From contig JANQSG010000021.1 in assembly GCA_028284185.1 (NCBI GenBank), forward strand, positions 186,001 to 250,000: a stretch of 64,000 bases of DNA, in the 5' to 3' direction. A program made the position numbers and the translations under genes. Shown here one piece after another: positions 8,728 to 17,435 of this stretch (within the stretch, counting starts at the first letter, position 1; the number at the start of each line of letters is the position of its first letter). The notes under the pieces were generated by a model. It made no database searches. It saw nothing but the letters and a program-made list of their open reading frames with translations, and was not told the DNA's origin. This DNA comes from Kangiella sp. (GTDB taxonomy: Bacteria; Pseudomonadota; Gammaproteobacteria; Enterobacterales; Kangiellaceae).

Positions 8728-9339
8728 ATGGGTAAACACATAGTATCGATCATCTCTTTCGCACTAGCCTTCTTTGCTATCCAGTATGGCATGGATTACT
8801 ACAGGGAATATTCTGCCGTAAATAAGGCCAATGCGGAAATCGAAGCCATAAGAGAAGAAGTCCGACAAAACAACCCAGATGAGCCGGAAGTTCTAGCCGT
8901 TCAGGAAGCAGCGATAAAGAAAGCAGAGGAAAATATCAATTCCAAAGGTACGCAAAAAGAAAAAGTACAAACAGCGGCTGGCACTTTTCTTGGCTTTTAC
9001 CTAGTAAATTTCAAGCAACGTGCTGAGTATTGTCAAGGCCAAGGCGTTGATATTTCTCCCTTTATAAATGCTTTTAAAGAATCACACAAAAATGAATATG
9101 CCATAGCTGTAAAAGCTATTTCTGCGGCACCGTCAGATGTAGATAAGCTCTATAAAATGTTAAAGCCACAGTTAGAAACTGTTATCGAGCAAGATATGGC
9201 ATATATTGCTAGCGAAAACGGAGTGTCACTCCCAGAGGCATGTAAATTAATTTCTGACAATGCGCCTACTCTAGTTCCCGATATGCACATATCAGTTATG
9301 CAGCCCGCAGTTTACAGAGCCTTAGTTTCTGGCACCTAA
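8728..9339 (+). CDS. unknown single-pass membrane protein, probable integron cassette gene
   Basis: About 203 residues from the ATG at 8728, chosen because GGAGA lies 11 bases upstream; earlier in-frame starts (ATG 8692, GTG 8665) have no ribosome site. One N-terminal membrane helix (about 4-20) is followed by a charged, helical region (EIEAIREEVRQNNPDEPEVLAV reads as coiled coil) and a helical C-terminal domain with two cysteines (AEYCQG, EACKLI). I recognise no family. It stands alone between ppsR and the convergent astE and is followed 6 bp after its stop by a sequence folding like an integron attC site. It therefore looks like a captured gene cassette inserted between two housekeeping genes. 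Confidence 0.65.
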   Translation: MGKHIVSIISFALAFFAIQYGMDYYREYSAVNKANAEIEAIREEVRQNNPDEPEVLAVQEAAIKKAEENINSKGTQKEKVQTAAGTFLGFYLVNFKQRAEYCQGQGVDISPFINAFKESHKNEYAIAVKAISAAPSDVDKLYKMLKPQLETVIEQDMAYIASENGVSLPEACKLISDNAPTLVPDMHISVMQPAVYRALVSGT

Positions 9340-9344
9340 ATGCT

Positions 9345-9421
9345 TTCTAACAAGTCAATTAATGTCACCTCACGGCTGGACCTCCGCACTGCGTGCTCCG
9401 GCCCATTATTGAGGCGTTGAT
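9345..9421 (+). mobile_element. integron attC-like recombination site
   Basis: The sequence starts with TTCTAAC (R'' box, consensus RYYYAAC) and ends with GTTGATA (R' box, GTTRRRY, matching only in its first part). Folded on itself, AAC pairs with GTT. Next, AAG faces GCC unpaired, as in the attC central spacer. TCAATTAATG then pairs with CATTATTGA with one extra T on the 5' arm, the expected extrahelical base. Inside is a second, GC-rich stem (GCAC-TGC-GTGC flanked by TGGACC/GGCCCA). Size (77 bp), order and orientation behind the gene all fit attC. No integrase or second attC is present in the window. Confidence 0.7.
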
Positions 9422-9425
9422 AACT

Positions 9426-10454
9426 TCACTTTTTTACAACCACCAAACACATCCGCTGACCAACTGGAACTTTGTTATTGGGGAAAACAATAGCTTCACC
9501 GTCTTCTTCAGTTAAATAAGAATGCTTACCAGCATCCAATAACAAAGTACCTTGAGCAAATTGAGTAAAGTTTGCAGTATTAGCTGAATCAAATGCCAGT
9601 TCATCCATCTCTGAAGTTCTAAGTAGTTCTTTTTTAACTTGATATAAATTAATTCCAGAAATATCAGCGTCTTTATCAAAACAATATTGATCAGAGATTA
9701 AATTCGAAAGTGTATGTTCCGCTTGTTTAAAGTCATCACGATTATTTTGTCCGAATGGTTTCACCTTGCCTAACTCAACGGTAAAAGCATGTGCTTTAAA
9801 GTTATGCGAAGTATAGTAAGAAAAAGTTGTGGCAGGCTTATGAGCAAGCAAAATTGTATCCACTCCAGCGTCTAATAAAAACTTCATTTGTGCAGTGCAA
9901 TGCTTGCGTTCTTCTAAGTAAGGATAAATAGCAAATTTTTGATGTAAAGAAGGCTTGATTGCAGTGTGTAAATCATAATGATAACACTCAGCACCCATAC
10001 CCATTAAATGGCTATGATAAAAACGTTCTGCCACTTTTTCGATAAGCTCTGCACGCTGCGCCTCATACAAAGCCGCTTCATTATCAAGATGGTTTTTCCA
10101 CTCGCCATTAAATAAACGATTCAAGTTATAACCAGTAAAACGTTGCTCGAACAGCATGGCTCTAGGATTACCAATAATAACTAATAAATTCAGTTCAAGC
10201 TCTAGTTCGCCCTTAAAAATTTGCTTCACCAGATCATTGACGATTTCTATGGGTGCTGTTTCATTGCCATGAACTCCAGCGGATAATAGCAAATATTTAT
10301 TGGAATGCTTTTTAGGTTGAAATTGCAAAATACCAGGTGCTAAGAAATCAATCTGCTTATCTTCAAGTTGTAAACTAAAAGGATCGAGTTGTTCCGAAAA
10401 TTTACGAACAAATTCAATTAGATCAAACTGTTCACAATAATCCTTATGATCCAT
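9426..10454 (-). CDS. astE: succinylglutamate desuccinylase
   Basis: A 342-residue zinc carboxypeptidase-like enzyme of the AstE/AspA family. It hydrolyses N-succinylglutamate to succinate and glutamate, the last step of the arginine succinyltransferase pathway. Zinc ligands are visible in HGNETAPIE (His and Glu) and in the downstream His of YDLHTAIKP; the substrate-binding NPRAM and GYNLNRLFNG segments are also present, and the catalytic Glu lies in TVELGK. The other ast genes are not in the window. It is 2 bp downstream of the M23 peptidase gene and probably shares its transcript, although the functions are unrelated. Confidence 0.9.
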   Translation of the reverse strand: MDHKDYCEQFDLIEFVRKFSEQLDPFSLQLEDKQIDFLAPGILQFQPKKHSNKYLLLSAGVHGNETAPIEIVNDLVKQIFKGELELELNLLVIIGNPRAMLFEQRFTGYNLNRLFNGEWKNHLDNEAALYEAQRAELIEKVAERFYHSHLMGMGAECYHYDLHTAIKPSLHQKFAIYPYLEERKHCTAQMKFLLDAGVDTILLAHKPATTFSYYTSHNFKAHAFTVELGKVKPFGQNNRDDFKQAEHTLSNLISDQYCFDKDADISGINLYQVKKELLRTSEMDELAFDSANTANFTQFAQGTLLLDAGKHSYLTEEDGEAIVFPNNKVPVGQRMCLVVVKK

Positions 10455-10456
10455 AG

Positions 10457-11305
10457 TTAATCCTTCTTAAAGGAGGTTTCCTTAAAAGGCGGAACCAGCA
10501 ATTGCGGATCAAGTCGTGACTTATACCAATTAATTCGCCAATCTAAATGCGGACCAGTTGCACGGCCAGTTGCACCAATAGTGGCAATCAAGTCACCCTG
10601 CTTTACCTCTTGGCCTTCTTTAACCTCAATAGAATTTAAGTGAATAAATGTCGAACTAACACCAAAGCCGTGATCGACAATTAAAGTTCCACCGGAATAA
10701 AACATATCATTATGCACAAGACGCACTATACCATCCGCAGGAGCTATAACTGCTGTACCAGTAGGTGCAGCCACATCCACACCATAGTGTGGACGCTTTG
10801 GTTCACCATTTAAAACACGCTGACTACCATAAAAGCCACTTAAGCGGCCTTTTGCCGGCCAGATAAAGTCCTGCATAAAGGCTTTAATCTCAGAAGTTTT
10901 AGCACGAGCAACGCCAACCATAGCACCTTCTTTTTTAATTCTAGCAAGTGTCTTGGGCTTTATAGGATTAATTTTACTGGGTGGCAAACCATCGACCCGT
11001 TCGATATTGTATTGACGCTTACGAATGAATAATGGCTGTACTTCTTTGTGTTTACCATTAGTCAAAGTCAAGGTGGCTTTTTCTTCAAAGTCACGATGGA
11101 AACCAAACACAAAATAACCTTCTTCACTGACTTTTAACTTGGTGCCATTAAAACTGACTTTGGTATTTGGAGCAGCTTGCCCAATCACTAATCCGCCCTG
11201 AGCAAAGTCGCCTTTTAGCGAAAGTAATAGTGGCTGTTTGGCCATTAACGGCACTACCAACATTAGTGAAAGTAAGAAACTATATCGTATTAATTGTTTT
11301 ATCAT
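10457..11305 (-). CDS. M23 family metallopeptidase
   Basis: A 282-residue exported protein with a signal peptide (about 1-22, ending LMAK). An N-terminal beta domain (about 25-95) precedes the peptidase_M23 (LytM) domain in the C-terminal half. Zinc-site motifs are intact: HYGVDVAAPTGTAV (first His and Asp), FIHLN, and GATGRATGPHLDWRI (second HxD-type His). The domain normally cleaves peptidoglycan cross-bridges in the periplasm. Its start overlaps the rmuC stop by 4 bp (ATGA), so the genes are translationally coupled. No coiled coil of the EnvC/NlpD kind is present, so its partner is unclear. Confidence 0.88.
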   Translation of the reverse strand: MIKQLIRYSFLLSLMLVVPLMAKQPLLLSLKGDFAQGGLVIGQAAPNTKVSFNGTKLKVSEEGYFVFGFHRDFEEKATLTLTNGKHKEVQPLFIRKRQYNIERVDGLPPSKINPIKPKTLARIKKEGAMVGVARAKTSEIKAFMQDFIWPAKGRLSGFYGSQRVLNGEPKRPHYGVDVAAPTGTAVIAPADGIVRLVHNDMFYSGGTLIVDHGFGVSSTFIHLNSIEVKEGQEVKQGDLIATIGATGRATGPHLDWRINWYKSRLDPQLLVPPFKETSFKKD

Positions 11306-12810
11306 TTTTTTGTTTCCAGTTTTTTTACCGAATGATCTAATTCAAGATTTGCTTCTTTATCTTCTTCCGGCAATTGCACCTGCTCTATCTTATCAAAGCG
11401 ACTGCTTATTTTTTCAGCTGAAGTGGAGATTTCTTTTACGTCTTTAGTCACATTATCAATATGCCTTGATAAATTGGTCATACGCGTTTTAAAGCGGCCA
11501 AAGTCTTTTGACAACATGGCTAGATGTTCTTGAATAATATGTACCTGTTGACGCGTTGCTTCATCCTTTAATACCGCACTGGCAGTTGTTAATAAAGCCA
11601 TCATGGTCGTCGGTGAAACCATCCAGACTTTCGATTGTTGAGCATGTTCAACAATGGCTGGGTGATGTGCATGAATTTCAGCAAAAATTGCCTCCGCCGG
11701 AATAAACATCACCGCCCCAGGTGCAGTTTCACGCTCAATAATATATTTGGTGGCTATATCATTAATGTGTTTTTTTACGTCCTTAACAAATTGGCTTTGT
11801 GCTTGGCGTCGCTCAATTTCCGATAAATCATGATCCATCATTCTTTGGAAATTTTCTAAAGGAAACTTAGCATCAACGCCAATAGTCCCTGTCGGCTCTG
11901 GTAAAAATAAAGCACAATCCACTACTTTGTTATTACTAAAGCCATACTGAAATTTATAACTATTGGCTGGCATAACATTGCTAACCAATGATTCCAGCTG
12001 CACTTCCCCAAAAGCACCGCGCGAACGTTTATCTGCCAAAATTTCCTGTAAACTGACCACATTGGTTGAAAGCTCGGTAATTTTCTTTTGTGCATCATCA
12101 ATCAATGCTAAGCGTTTTAATACATCCTGGAAGGTCTGAGTAGTTTTCTCAAAGCCATCCGCTAAGCGTTTCTCAACTTGACCACTGATTTCTTTTAGCC
12201 GCTCATCAGTGGCCTGGGTCAGTCCTGACATATTTTTATCAAAAGATTCTGCTTGAGTTTTCAGAGAAACGCTTAATTCCTGCCTAACATCTTTAATGCC
12301 ACGTCTAAACTGACTATGCAGTAGTTCTTGTGACTCTTTTTGATTGTCCGCAATCTGCTCCTTCAACAACTGGATAGTATTTTGTAGCTGCTCTTTAAAC
12401 TGAAACAGATCCTTTTGTTGGCGCTGGTTATTATCCGTTACCTTTGTGCCCAGTTGTTCACTGAATAAATTAAAACCCGATTGGACTTTGCTTTCAAACT
12501 GACCAAACGACTCAGCGAGTTTAGCTTGATTGCCTGCTAACTTTTCGACTAAATTCTCTGAAACTTTATATTGCTGCTCTCCCAAGCGCACAAATTCCGC
12601 TTGCTGCTGATTGGCAATACTATCTTGTTTGGAATCCAATGCACTCAAGCGCTGATTTGATTCACCAAAATGCTTGGCCTGCCCTTGAAATCCTTGCCGA
12701 TTACGCCAACTGGAAAGTAGCAACAGCACAAAAATTCCGCTTAGCAGAACAATTAAGACAGACTCAAAAGGATGATTTTGAACAAGTTCTAACAAATTAA
12801 ATATAATCAT
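11302..12810 (-). CDS. rmuC: DNA recombination protein RmuC
   Basis: A 502-residue protein with an N-terminal membrane helix (about 17-34), a long coiled coil (about 40-225, rich in Gln, Glu and Lys), and the conserved RmuC nuclease-like domain (about 230-420). That domain carries RGAFGEVQLESLV, GVDAKFPLENF, and the segment APGAVMFIPAEAIFAEI. A second coiled coil closes the protein. RmuC limits inversions at short inverted repeats and is related to restriction-endonuclease-fold nucleases. It is the first gene of a tight rmuC-M23-astE run. Confidence 0.93.
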   Translation of the reverse strand: MIIFNLLELVQNHPFESVLIVLLSGIFVLLLLSSWRNRQGFQGQAKHFGESNQRLSALDSKQDSIANQQQAEFVRLGEQQYKVSENLVEKLAGNQAKLAESFGQFESKVQSGFNLFSEQLGTKVTDNNQRQQKDLFQFKEQLQNTIQLLKEQIADNQKESQELLHSQFRRGIKDVRQELSVSLKTQAESFDKNMSGLTQATDERLKEISGQVEKRLADGFEKTTQTFQDVLKRLALIDDAQKKITELSTNVVSLQEILADKRSRGAFGEVQLESLVSNVMPANSYKFQYGFSNNKVVDCALFLPEPTGTIGVDAKFPLENFQRMMDHDLSEIERRQAQSQFVKDVKKHINDIATKYIIERETAPGAVMFIPAEAIFAEIHAHHPAIVEHAQQSKVWMVSPTTMMALLTTASAVLKDEATRQQVHIIQEHLAMLSKDFGRFKTRMTNLSRHIDNVTKDVKEISTSAEKISSRFDKIEQVQLPEEDKEANLELDHSVKKLETKK

Positions 12811-12956
12811 GATTGCGACTGAACCCAGTGTAACAAATTTATGACTTTATCGCTCTGATTTATAAGATATAGATATGTTTTACTTGTGACCGAATTTTAA
12901 GTCATATACCACTTATTAAATACCGAAAGAAAATAAAAGATAGCAGGACTAGTTAC

Positions 12957-13080
12957 ATGCTTTATTGGTACTTCGCGCTATCCATGCGCTCCACCCTTCG
13001 GGCCAGCGTCGCTTTGCTCCGCTGTTCAAATTTGCTCCCGGCAAATTTGTCGAACCGAAGAGCTTCTACTCAACCTGCGG
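12957..13080. repeat. GC-rich block downstream of tRNA-Glu, possible dispersed repeat
   Basis: About 120 bp of clearly higher GC than its surroundings, ending just before the tRNA terminator. It contains a perfect 9-bp inverted repeat (CAAATTTGC at 13027-13035, GCAAATTTG at 13041-13049). A 60-codon open frame covers it but has no ribosome site and runs into the terminator. Composition and position suggest a dispersed repeat next to a tRNA gene. The rest of the 12.8-13.1 kb gap shows nothing else. Confidence 0.35.
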
Positions 13081-13091
13081 GTGATAAATAC

Positions 13092-13120
13092 AAAAAACCC
13101 GCCATTAAGGCGGGTCTTTT
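13092..13120 (-). terminator. intrinsic terminator of tRNA-Glu
   Basis: On the minus strand, ACCCGCC-TTAAT-GGCGGGT is followed by a run of T. It begins about 12 bp after the tRNA 3' end. Confidence 0.9.
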
Positions 13121-13126
13121 TGCATT

Positions 13127-13202
13127 TGGCATCCCGTAGGGGAGTCGAACCCCTGTTACCGCCGTGAAAGGGCGGTGTCCTAGGCCTCTAGACGAACGGG
13201 AC
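13127..13202 (-). tRNA. tRNA-Glu (anticodon TTC)
   Basis: The minus strand folds into a full cloverleaf of 76 nt. The acceptor stem GTCCCGT/ACGGGAT has a G1-U72 wobble, the anticodon arm is CCGCC-CTTTCAC-GGCGG with anticodon TTC, the T-arm is AGGGG-TTCGACT-CCCCT, and CCA is encoded. The sequence is very close to other gammaproteobacterial tRNA-Glu. It has its own promoter and terminator. Confidence 0.97.
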
Positions 13203-13247
13203 ACTGTGTTTTGAAAGGAAATTGGCTTTCCCTCAAACGCGGCCGCA

Positions 13248-13276
13248 ATAATAATGACAGTTGGTGCATTTGTCAA
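13248..13276 (-). promoter_or_regulatory. sigma-70 promoter of tRNA-Glu
   Basis: On the minus strand, TTGACA (13276-13271), a 17-bp spacer and TATTAT (13253-13248) are followed by a GC-rich discriminator (TGCGGCCGCG). That discriminator is typical of stringently controlled stable-RNA promoters. Transcription would start about 40 bp before the tRNA. Confidence 0.85.
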
Positions 13277-13322
13277 AAGTTTATTACACTTTTTACTAAA
13301 TTTTTTTATCGGTGACGAGAAT

Positions 13323-13769
13323 ATGAACAAGAAAGCTGGAATTAAGGAAAAACTGGCCCATCATAGCCTTGCAATCATCAGTTTAATCGTGGCTATTATT
13401 GCCCTTACCTACAATACTTGGCGCTCGGATACCACGGAAACAAACCGCAATATTCGAACCGCTAGTTTTGAGATGATCCGCGAACTGGGTGAGCTACAGA
13501 ATATTACCAATCAATTGCATTACAGCTTACAAGCTGAAGATAAAATACGTGATCAATTATTGATTAATGGCTGGGGACATATAGCGTTGATCGAAGACCT
13601 ATCCGCCCTGCTACCTGATATGATTGCAGTTCAATCGCAAAAACTTAAACAAGAGTGGCAAAATAACTATGCCGCTTTGGGTCAAGCCGATGCTGCCGAA
13701 AAAGCCATTTCCGACAGCATTGCTCAAACTCGCCAAGCGACTCGTAATCTATTGCAATCGCTCGAATGA
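13323..13769 (+). CDS. unknown membrane-anchored protein
   Basis: A 148-residue protein starting at 13323 (MNKKAGIKEKLAHHS); the longer open frame begins inside the tRNA-Glu promoter and is unlikely. A single membrane helix (about 17-36, LAIISLIVAIIALTY) is followed by a soluble, mostly helical domain of about 110 residues rich in Gln, Ala and Leu. No catalytic motif or family is recognised. Topology suggests a small inner-membrane protein with its helical part in the periplasm. It is convergent with the YggN-like gene, with only 13 bp between stops. Confidence 0.7.
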   Translation: MNKKAGIKEKLAHHSLAIISLIVAIIALTYNTWRSDTTETNRNIRTASFEMIRELGELQNITNQLHYSLQAEDKIRDQLLINGWGHIALIEDLSALLPDMIAVQSQKLKQEWQNNYAALGQADAAEKAISDSIAQTRQATRNLLQSLE

Positions 13770-13782
13770 TGGAACCGATGAA

Positions 13783-14571
13783 TTAGTCAGCACGGATTAG
13801 CTGATATTTTTTGTATTCGCCAAATTCTTCGATAAAAGAGTCTTCTTTTTGATCGATCTTTTCAACCAGATTACATAAATCTTCGGCTTTTTCTTCGATT
13901 ATTTCAGCACGCTTTTCATATCTGGTTTCCATATCTTTACCAAACTGTTCCATACGTGCTTCAAAAGCTTCCAATTCGGCTTCATCGCCTCGAATCGCAG
14001 CAGCAATCACATCACCAATACTGCCCTGCACCACATCGGCAACCACATCACGCACAATCTCTTCAAACTCTTCTTCAAATTGGCGATCATCCAGATAAGC
14101 TTCCAGACTTTTGGGATGTAAATGTTTATCACTCACATGTTGTTTAACTTTACTGGTAATTGCCTGCACACGACTACGCAACTTTTCTGCTTTATCGGGT
14201 GCTTTATCCAGTAACATTTTTGATACGTCCGTTACCGCATCAAGTGCTAAATGAGTAGCTTCAGTAGCCACTTCATCGACCACGGGCAAAAACTCACGCA
14301 CTTCATCTGCATAATCATTCAATAATGCCTGTTGTTTAGCGCTAAGTTGCTGCTTTTCCCCCTTAAGATACAGGTTGTTATTGGCATCAATCTGTACAAA
14401 TTCACGCTCATCCTCGGATAAACGGATATTCTTGTCATCAATATTAATGTTGTAGCTCATATCCACATCGCAACTATTGCTGTGAATGGATGAACCATGG
14501 GCCTGGGATGAATTTGCAGCCAAACCTAAGGTTACTGCCAATCCAACTGTTGTTAAAACCGGATATTTCAT
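13783..14571 (-). CDS. YggN/DUF2884-like periplasmic protein
   Basis: A 262-residue exported protein with a signal peptide (about 1-24, ending SQAH). The mature start has the DUF2884 layout: a short Cys-containing N-terminus, SYNINIDDKNIRLSEDE, a beta hairpin NNNLYLKGEKQQLSAKQ, then a long helical region with conserved-looking acidic turns. E. coli YggN has the same order of elements, but I cannot align it formally. Function is unknown in the family. The C-terminal third is rich in Glu and Lys, possibly coiled coil. GGAGGAG just before the ATG is a strong ribosome site. Confidence 0.7.
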   Translation of the reverse strand: MKYPVLTTVGLAVTLGLAANSSQAHGSSIHSNSCDVDMSYNINIDDKNIRLSEDEREFVQIDANNNLYLKGEKQQLSAKQQALLNDYADEVREFLPVVDEVATEATHLALDAVTDVSKMLLDKAPDKAEKLRSRVQAITSKVKQHVSDKHLHPKSLEAYLDDRQFEEEFEEIVRDVVADVVQGSIGDVIAAAIRGDEAELEAFEARMEQFGKDMETRYEKRAEIIEEKAEDLCNLVEKIDQKEDSFIEEFGEYKKYQLIRAD

Positions 14572-14771
14572 AATGACTCCTCCTCAAGAGTGTTTATTGG
14601 AACACTTATTAAGATGCGCCTTTTGTACAAAAAGGTTTAGCCAATATCTGTAACTTTCCAGCCAAAGCTGTAACAAACTGTGTTTTTTGTGCCAATTAAG
14701 ACATATTTAGCCAATTGTAGCTCTGTGAAACATTTATTTACGCTTTTGCCGACTTGGTAACATCAATTTGA

Positions 14772-14800
14772 TTGGTCTTATTAGCAACTTTGAATATAAT
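14772..14800 (+). promoter_or_regulatory. strong sigma-70 promoter
   Basis: TTGGTC, a 17-bp spacer and a perfect TATAAT stand 90 bp before the large membrane-anchored protein gene. The rest of the 318-bp gap (14572-14889) holds only the YggN upstream region, with an inverted repeat AGTGTT/AACACT near 14590. Confidence 0.75.
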
Positions 14801-14889
14801 TCATGCTGTGATCGAAAGATTTATCTGGTATTTTTGCATTTGTATTAAATTTGCCAGAAACGCACTCAAATAAACAAGAGAAGGAAAAA

Positions 14890-16683
14890 ATGAAAAAATT
14901 CATTATCATAGCGATAGCTTTGATTGCGGTTGCAATTGGAGTTTATCTATACAAAAACAAGTCCTCTGACGACGGCCTTGTATCATCCATAGGCAAAAGC
15001 TTAGGCGTAACTTCTTCCAGCGCAGTGCTGGAATATGTTCCAGCTGATACAGTATTTTTCGCTGGTAGTCTACAACCTATGAGCTACGACAAAGCAATGG
15101 AATTAAGCCGCAATATGGGCTTTGATTTAACCAGTTTTGTTGCTTTAGCCGATAACGAAGCTATGGACATCGGTTCTGATGCGCCAGATGCCGCCAAATT
15201 AGGCTTTGGTCTGTATAAAGCTTATTTAAAAGGTTTTGCTGGCGATTTACCAAAAGCTTTGGGTATTAGCTCAAACTTGGATGGTGCTATCTATACCGCT
15301 GGTGCTTTACCTGTTATGCGCTTCTCACTAGATGGTTCTTCAACTTTTGCCGATCTGATTGCTGGAATTGAAAAAGAGCAACAAATCACACCGACGGTGG
15401 GCAATATTAATGGCGTTGAATACCGCGAATACTCGTTTGACAAGATCACGGTTAATGGCGAGAAAAAAGAAGTACCTGTCACCTTGATCATAGCGACTCA
15501 TGATAACCAGGCGGTAGTAACACTAAACACTATCCTGGACGATACCAAAGACTTGAAGGTAACGTTAGCTGATAAACCCACCGAATCGATTGTTAAGTCA
15601 GCAACTTTAAATGGCTTAATGAGCAAATATGGTTACGAAGGCCATAATCTATTCTATTTGGATAATTTGGCTGCAGTAAAAGGTTTAACCGATCCAGGCG
15701 CCAATAGCTTTGGTCAAATGGTTCAAGACTTGGCAGCGGCTTATGGCAACCCGACAGCGCTACAAGATATCCAAACTCCAGCCTGTAAAGCTGAATATAC
15801 CGCTTTGATGGCTAACTGGCCTACACTTTCTGCCGGTTATACTGAAATTGGTGCTAAATCAGCTAAATATAAGATGATGCTGGAAGGCACTAATGCTGGT
15901 TTGCTGGAAACCCTGCAAAAACTGCAAGGCCACTTATCGCCTATGCTTGACGATAAAAACTATATGTTCAGCTTAGGCATCGGTCTTAACATGGGCGAAT
16001 TAACTCCTGTAGTGACCGACCTTTGGAAACGCTTTACTAAAGATCCTTTCCAGTGCGCGCCATTAGCTGAAATGCAAGCAGAAATAAAGCAAAACAATCC
16101 AATGATGCAATTAGGCATGGTTGGCGGTATGTTAGGCGGAATTAAAGGCCTGGGTTTTGCAGTGGTAGATATGGATCTTGCGGGCATAGAGCAAGCCAAA
16201 AACAACCCAATGGCGGCAGCTGACTCCATGAGTATGTTTGTCACTTTAAGCGCAGACGATCCTATGTCTTTAGTGCAAATGGTTGCGCAATTCCAACCCA
16301 TGTTAGCGAACATCGAGCTTGAAGATGGTGGCGAACCTAAAAGCTTACCATTGCCATTACCGGTTGAAGTGAAAGGTACTTTGCGTGGTCATGATCTGGT
16401 AATTTCATTTGGTGATAAAGCCAACGCTCTGGCTGGAGCCTTAAAGTCAAACACTTCTATCGACTACAACGGCCTGTTTAGCTTCAGCATGGATATGGGC
16501 AAATACTTCGGTATGATTGATGAATTAGCCGCAAAAGACGAAAACAAAGGTAAACTTGATGAACTGTCTGAAGAACAGAAAAAAGTTCTGGATATGTTCA
16601 AAAACGTTAAAGGTAAAGTTAGTGAAAAAATCAATTTCACTAACCAAGGCCTGGCCATTGATGTGGAAATGAATGTTGAATAA
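14890..16683 (+). CDS. large membrane-anchored protein of unknown function
   Basis: A 597-residue protein starting at 14890, where GAGAAGGA sits just upstream; an in-frame start 13 codons earlier lacks this. It has an N-terminal hydrophobic helix (about 3-20, IIIAIALIAVAIGVYLY) that is either an uncleaved anchor or a signal peptide. A long soluble region begins with VLEYVPADTVFFAGSLQPM. Such 'VPADTVFFAG' openings occur in DUF3352-like exported proteins, but I cannot confirm the family. The middle is rich in Met, Gly and Leu, and two cysteines occur (PACKAEY, FQCAPL). A consensus promoter and a long terminator enclose the gene, so it is probably monocistronic and well expressed. Confidence 0.75.
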   Translation: MKKFIIIAIALIAVAIGVYLYKNKSSDDGLVSSIGKSLGVTSSSAVLEYVPADTVFFAGSLQPMSYDKAMELSRNMGFDLTSFVALADNEAMDIGSDAPDAAKLGFGLYKAYLKGFAGDLPKALGISSNLDGAIYTAGALPVMRFSLDGSSTFADLIAGIEKEQQITPTVGNINGVEYREYSFDKITVNGEKKEVPVTLIIATHDNQAVVTLNTILDDTKDLKVTLADKPTESIVKSATLNGLMSKYGYEGHNLFYLDNLAAVKGLTDPGANSFGQMVQDLAAAYGNPTALQDIQTPACKAEYTALMANWPTLSAGYTEIGAKSAKYKMMLEGTNAGLLETLQKLQGHLSPMLDDKNYMFSLGIGLNMGELTPVVTDLWKRFTKDPFQCAPLAEMQAEIKQNNPMMQLGMVGGMLGGIKGLGFAVVDMDLAGIEQAKNNPMAAADSMSMFVTLSADDPMSLVQMVAQFQPMLANIELEDGGEPKSLPLPLPVEVKGTLRGHDLVISFGDKANALAGALKSNTSIDYNGLFSFSMDMGKYFGMIDELAAKDENKGKLDELSEEQKKVLDMFKNVKGKVSEKINFTNQGLAIDVEMNVE

Positions 16684-16716
16684 TAGTTTGCTATAGCGAC
16701 AAAAACATATATTTCT

Positions 16717-16757
16717 CATATACTAAAAGCCCAGTTGAACTGGGCTTTTAGTATATA
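16717..16757 (+). terminator. long symmetrical terminator hairpin
   Basis: An 18-bp perfect stem (core AAAAGCCCAGT/ACTGGGCTTTT) with a TGA loop, about 35 bp after the stop. AT-rich flanks let it work in both directions; it also lies just ahead of the next gene on the same strand. Confidence 0.85.
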
Positions 16758-16769
16758 TGGAGTTTTCTA

Positions 16770-17360
16770 ATGAAAATTATTTATTTTTTAGTTTTACTAA
16801 CTTTCAGTAACAATATAGTTGCTAAAGAAGTTAAAACTTATGAAGGTGGTTGGGAAAGACTTTGCGAGAGGCCTAATGACTATCATTGGAATTATAACAA
16901 ACCCAAAGATTGGAGTTGTTTAAAACGCATGGCTGTTATGGGAGTTGCCAACGATCAAAGGCGTGTAGGATGGATTTTGCTTCATGGAAAAACTGAAGTT
17001 GAACCTAAAAATATAGAAGAAGGTTTATTTTGGCTAAATAAAGCAGCATCTCAAAACGATACCTTATCACAACGCTTTTTAAGTTTAATTTATAACAAGG
17101 ATCAAGAAGTACCACAGAATTTAGAATTAAGTTACCAATGGTCTTATCTTGCCGACTTAAATTCAAATAGAGACACTGAGCAACTTGTTTCAGAACCTCT
17201 GAAAGCTCTTACCCCTCAAAAACGCGAACAGTTAAAAAAAGATGCTTTTAAATTACTGTTTAAAAATTCTAACCCTTTATTAGGGTACAATGAACCAATT
17301 AAATATGCCTTTTTATCTGAAAAAGATAAAAAGGCCTTACAGTGTTTCGTAAAAGAATAA
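16770..17360 (+). CDS. exported Sel1-like repeat protein
   Basis: A 196-residue protein with a signal peptide (about 1-18, ending IVAK). The middle reads as Sel1-like repeats: NIEEGLFWLNKAASQNDTLSQRFLSLIY and NLELSYQWSYLADLNSN match the pattern of helical pairs of about 36 residues with Gly/Ala packing positions. Three cysteines are present in the mature part. Sel1 repeats are protein-interaction scaffolds; no specific partner is indicated. The start lies 13 bp after a strong terminator, so it needs its own promoter or read-through. It is convergent with the S9 peptidase gene. Confidence 0.65.
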   Translation: MKIIYFLVLLTFSNNIVAKEVKTYEGGWERLCERPNDYHWNYNKPKDWSCLKRMAVMGVANDQRRVGWILLHGKTEVEPKNIEEGLFWLNKAASQNDTLSQRFLSLIYNKDQEVPQNLELSYQWSYLADLNSNRDTEQLVSEPLKALTPQKREQLKKDAFKLLFKNSNPLLGYNEPIKYAFLSEKDKKALQCFVKE

Positions 17361-17435
17361 TAAATTCCTTGCCAGTGTAGAGATTTATTATCTTTTCTCA
17401 CTCTCTAGCATAGCATTGTAATTAGCATACAAAGG

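Noticed and set aside
9331..9347. TGGCACC-TAAA-TGCTT resembling a sigma-54 promoter
   Set aside because: The -12 element lacks TTGC at the right distance, and the sequence lies at the end of a gene with nothing downstream on that strand.
12957..13139. 60-codon open frame on the plus strand over the GC-rich block
   Set aside because: It has no ribosome site, overlaps the tRNA-Glu terminator and enters the tRNA; its length reflects high GC rather than coding.
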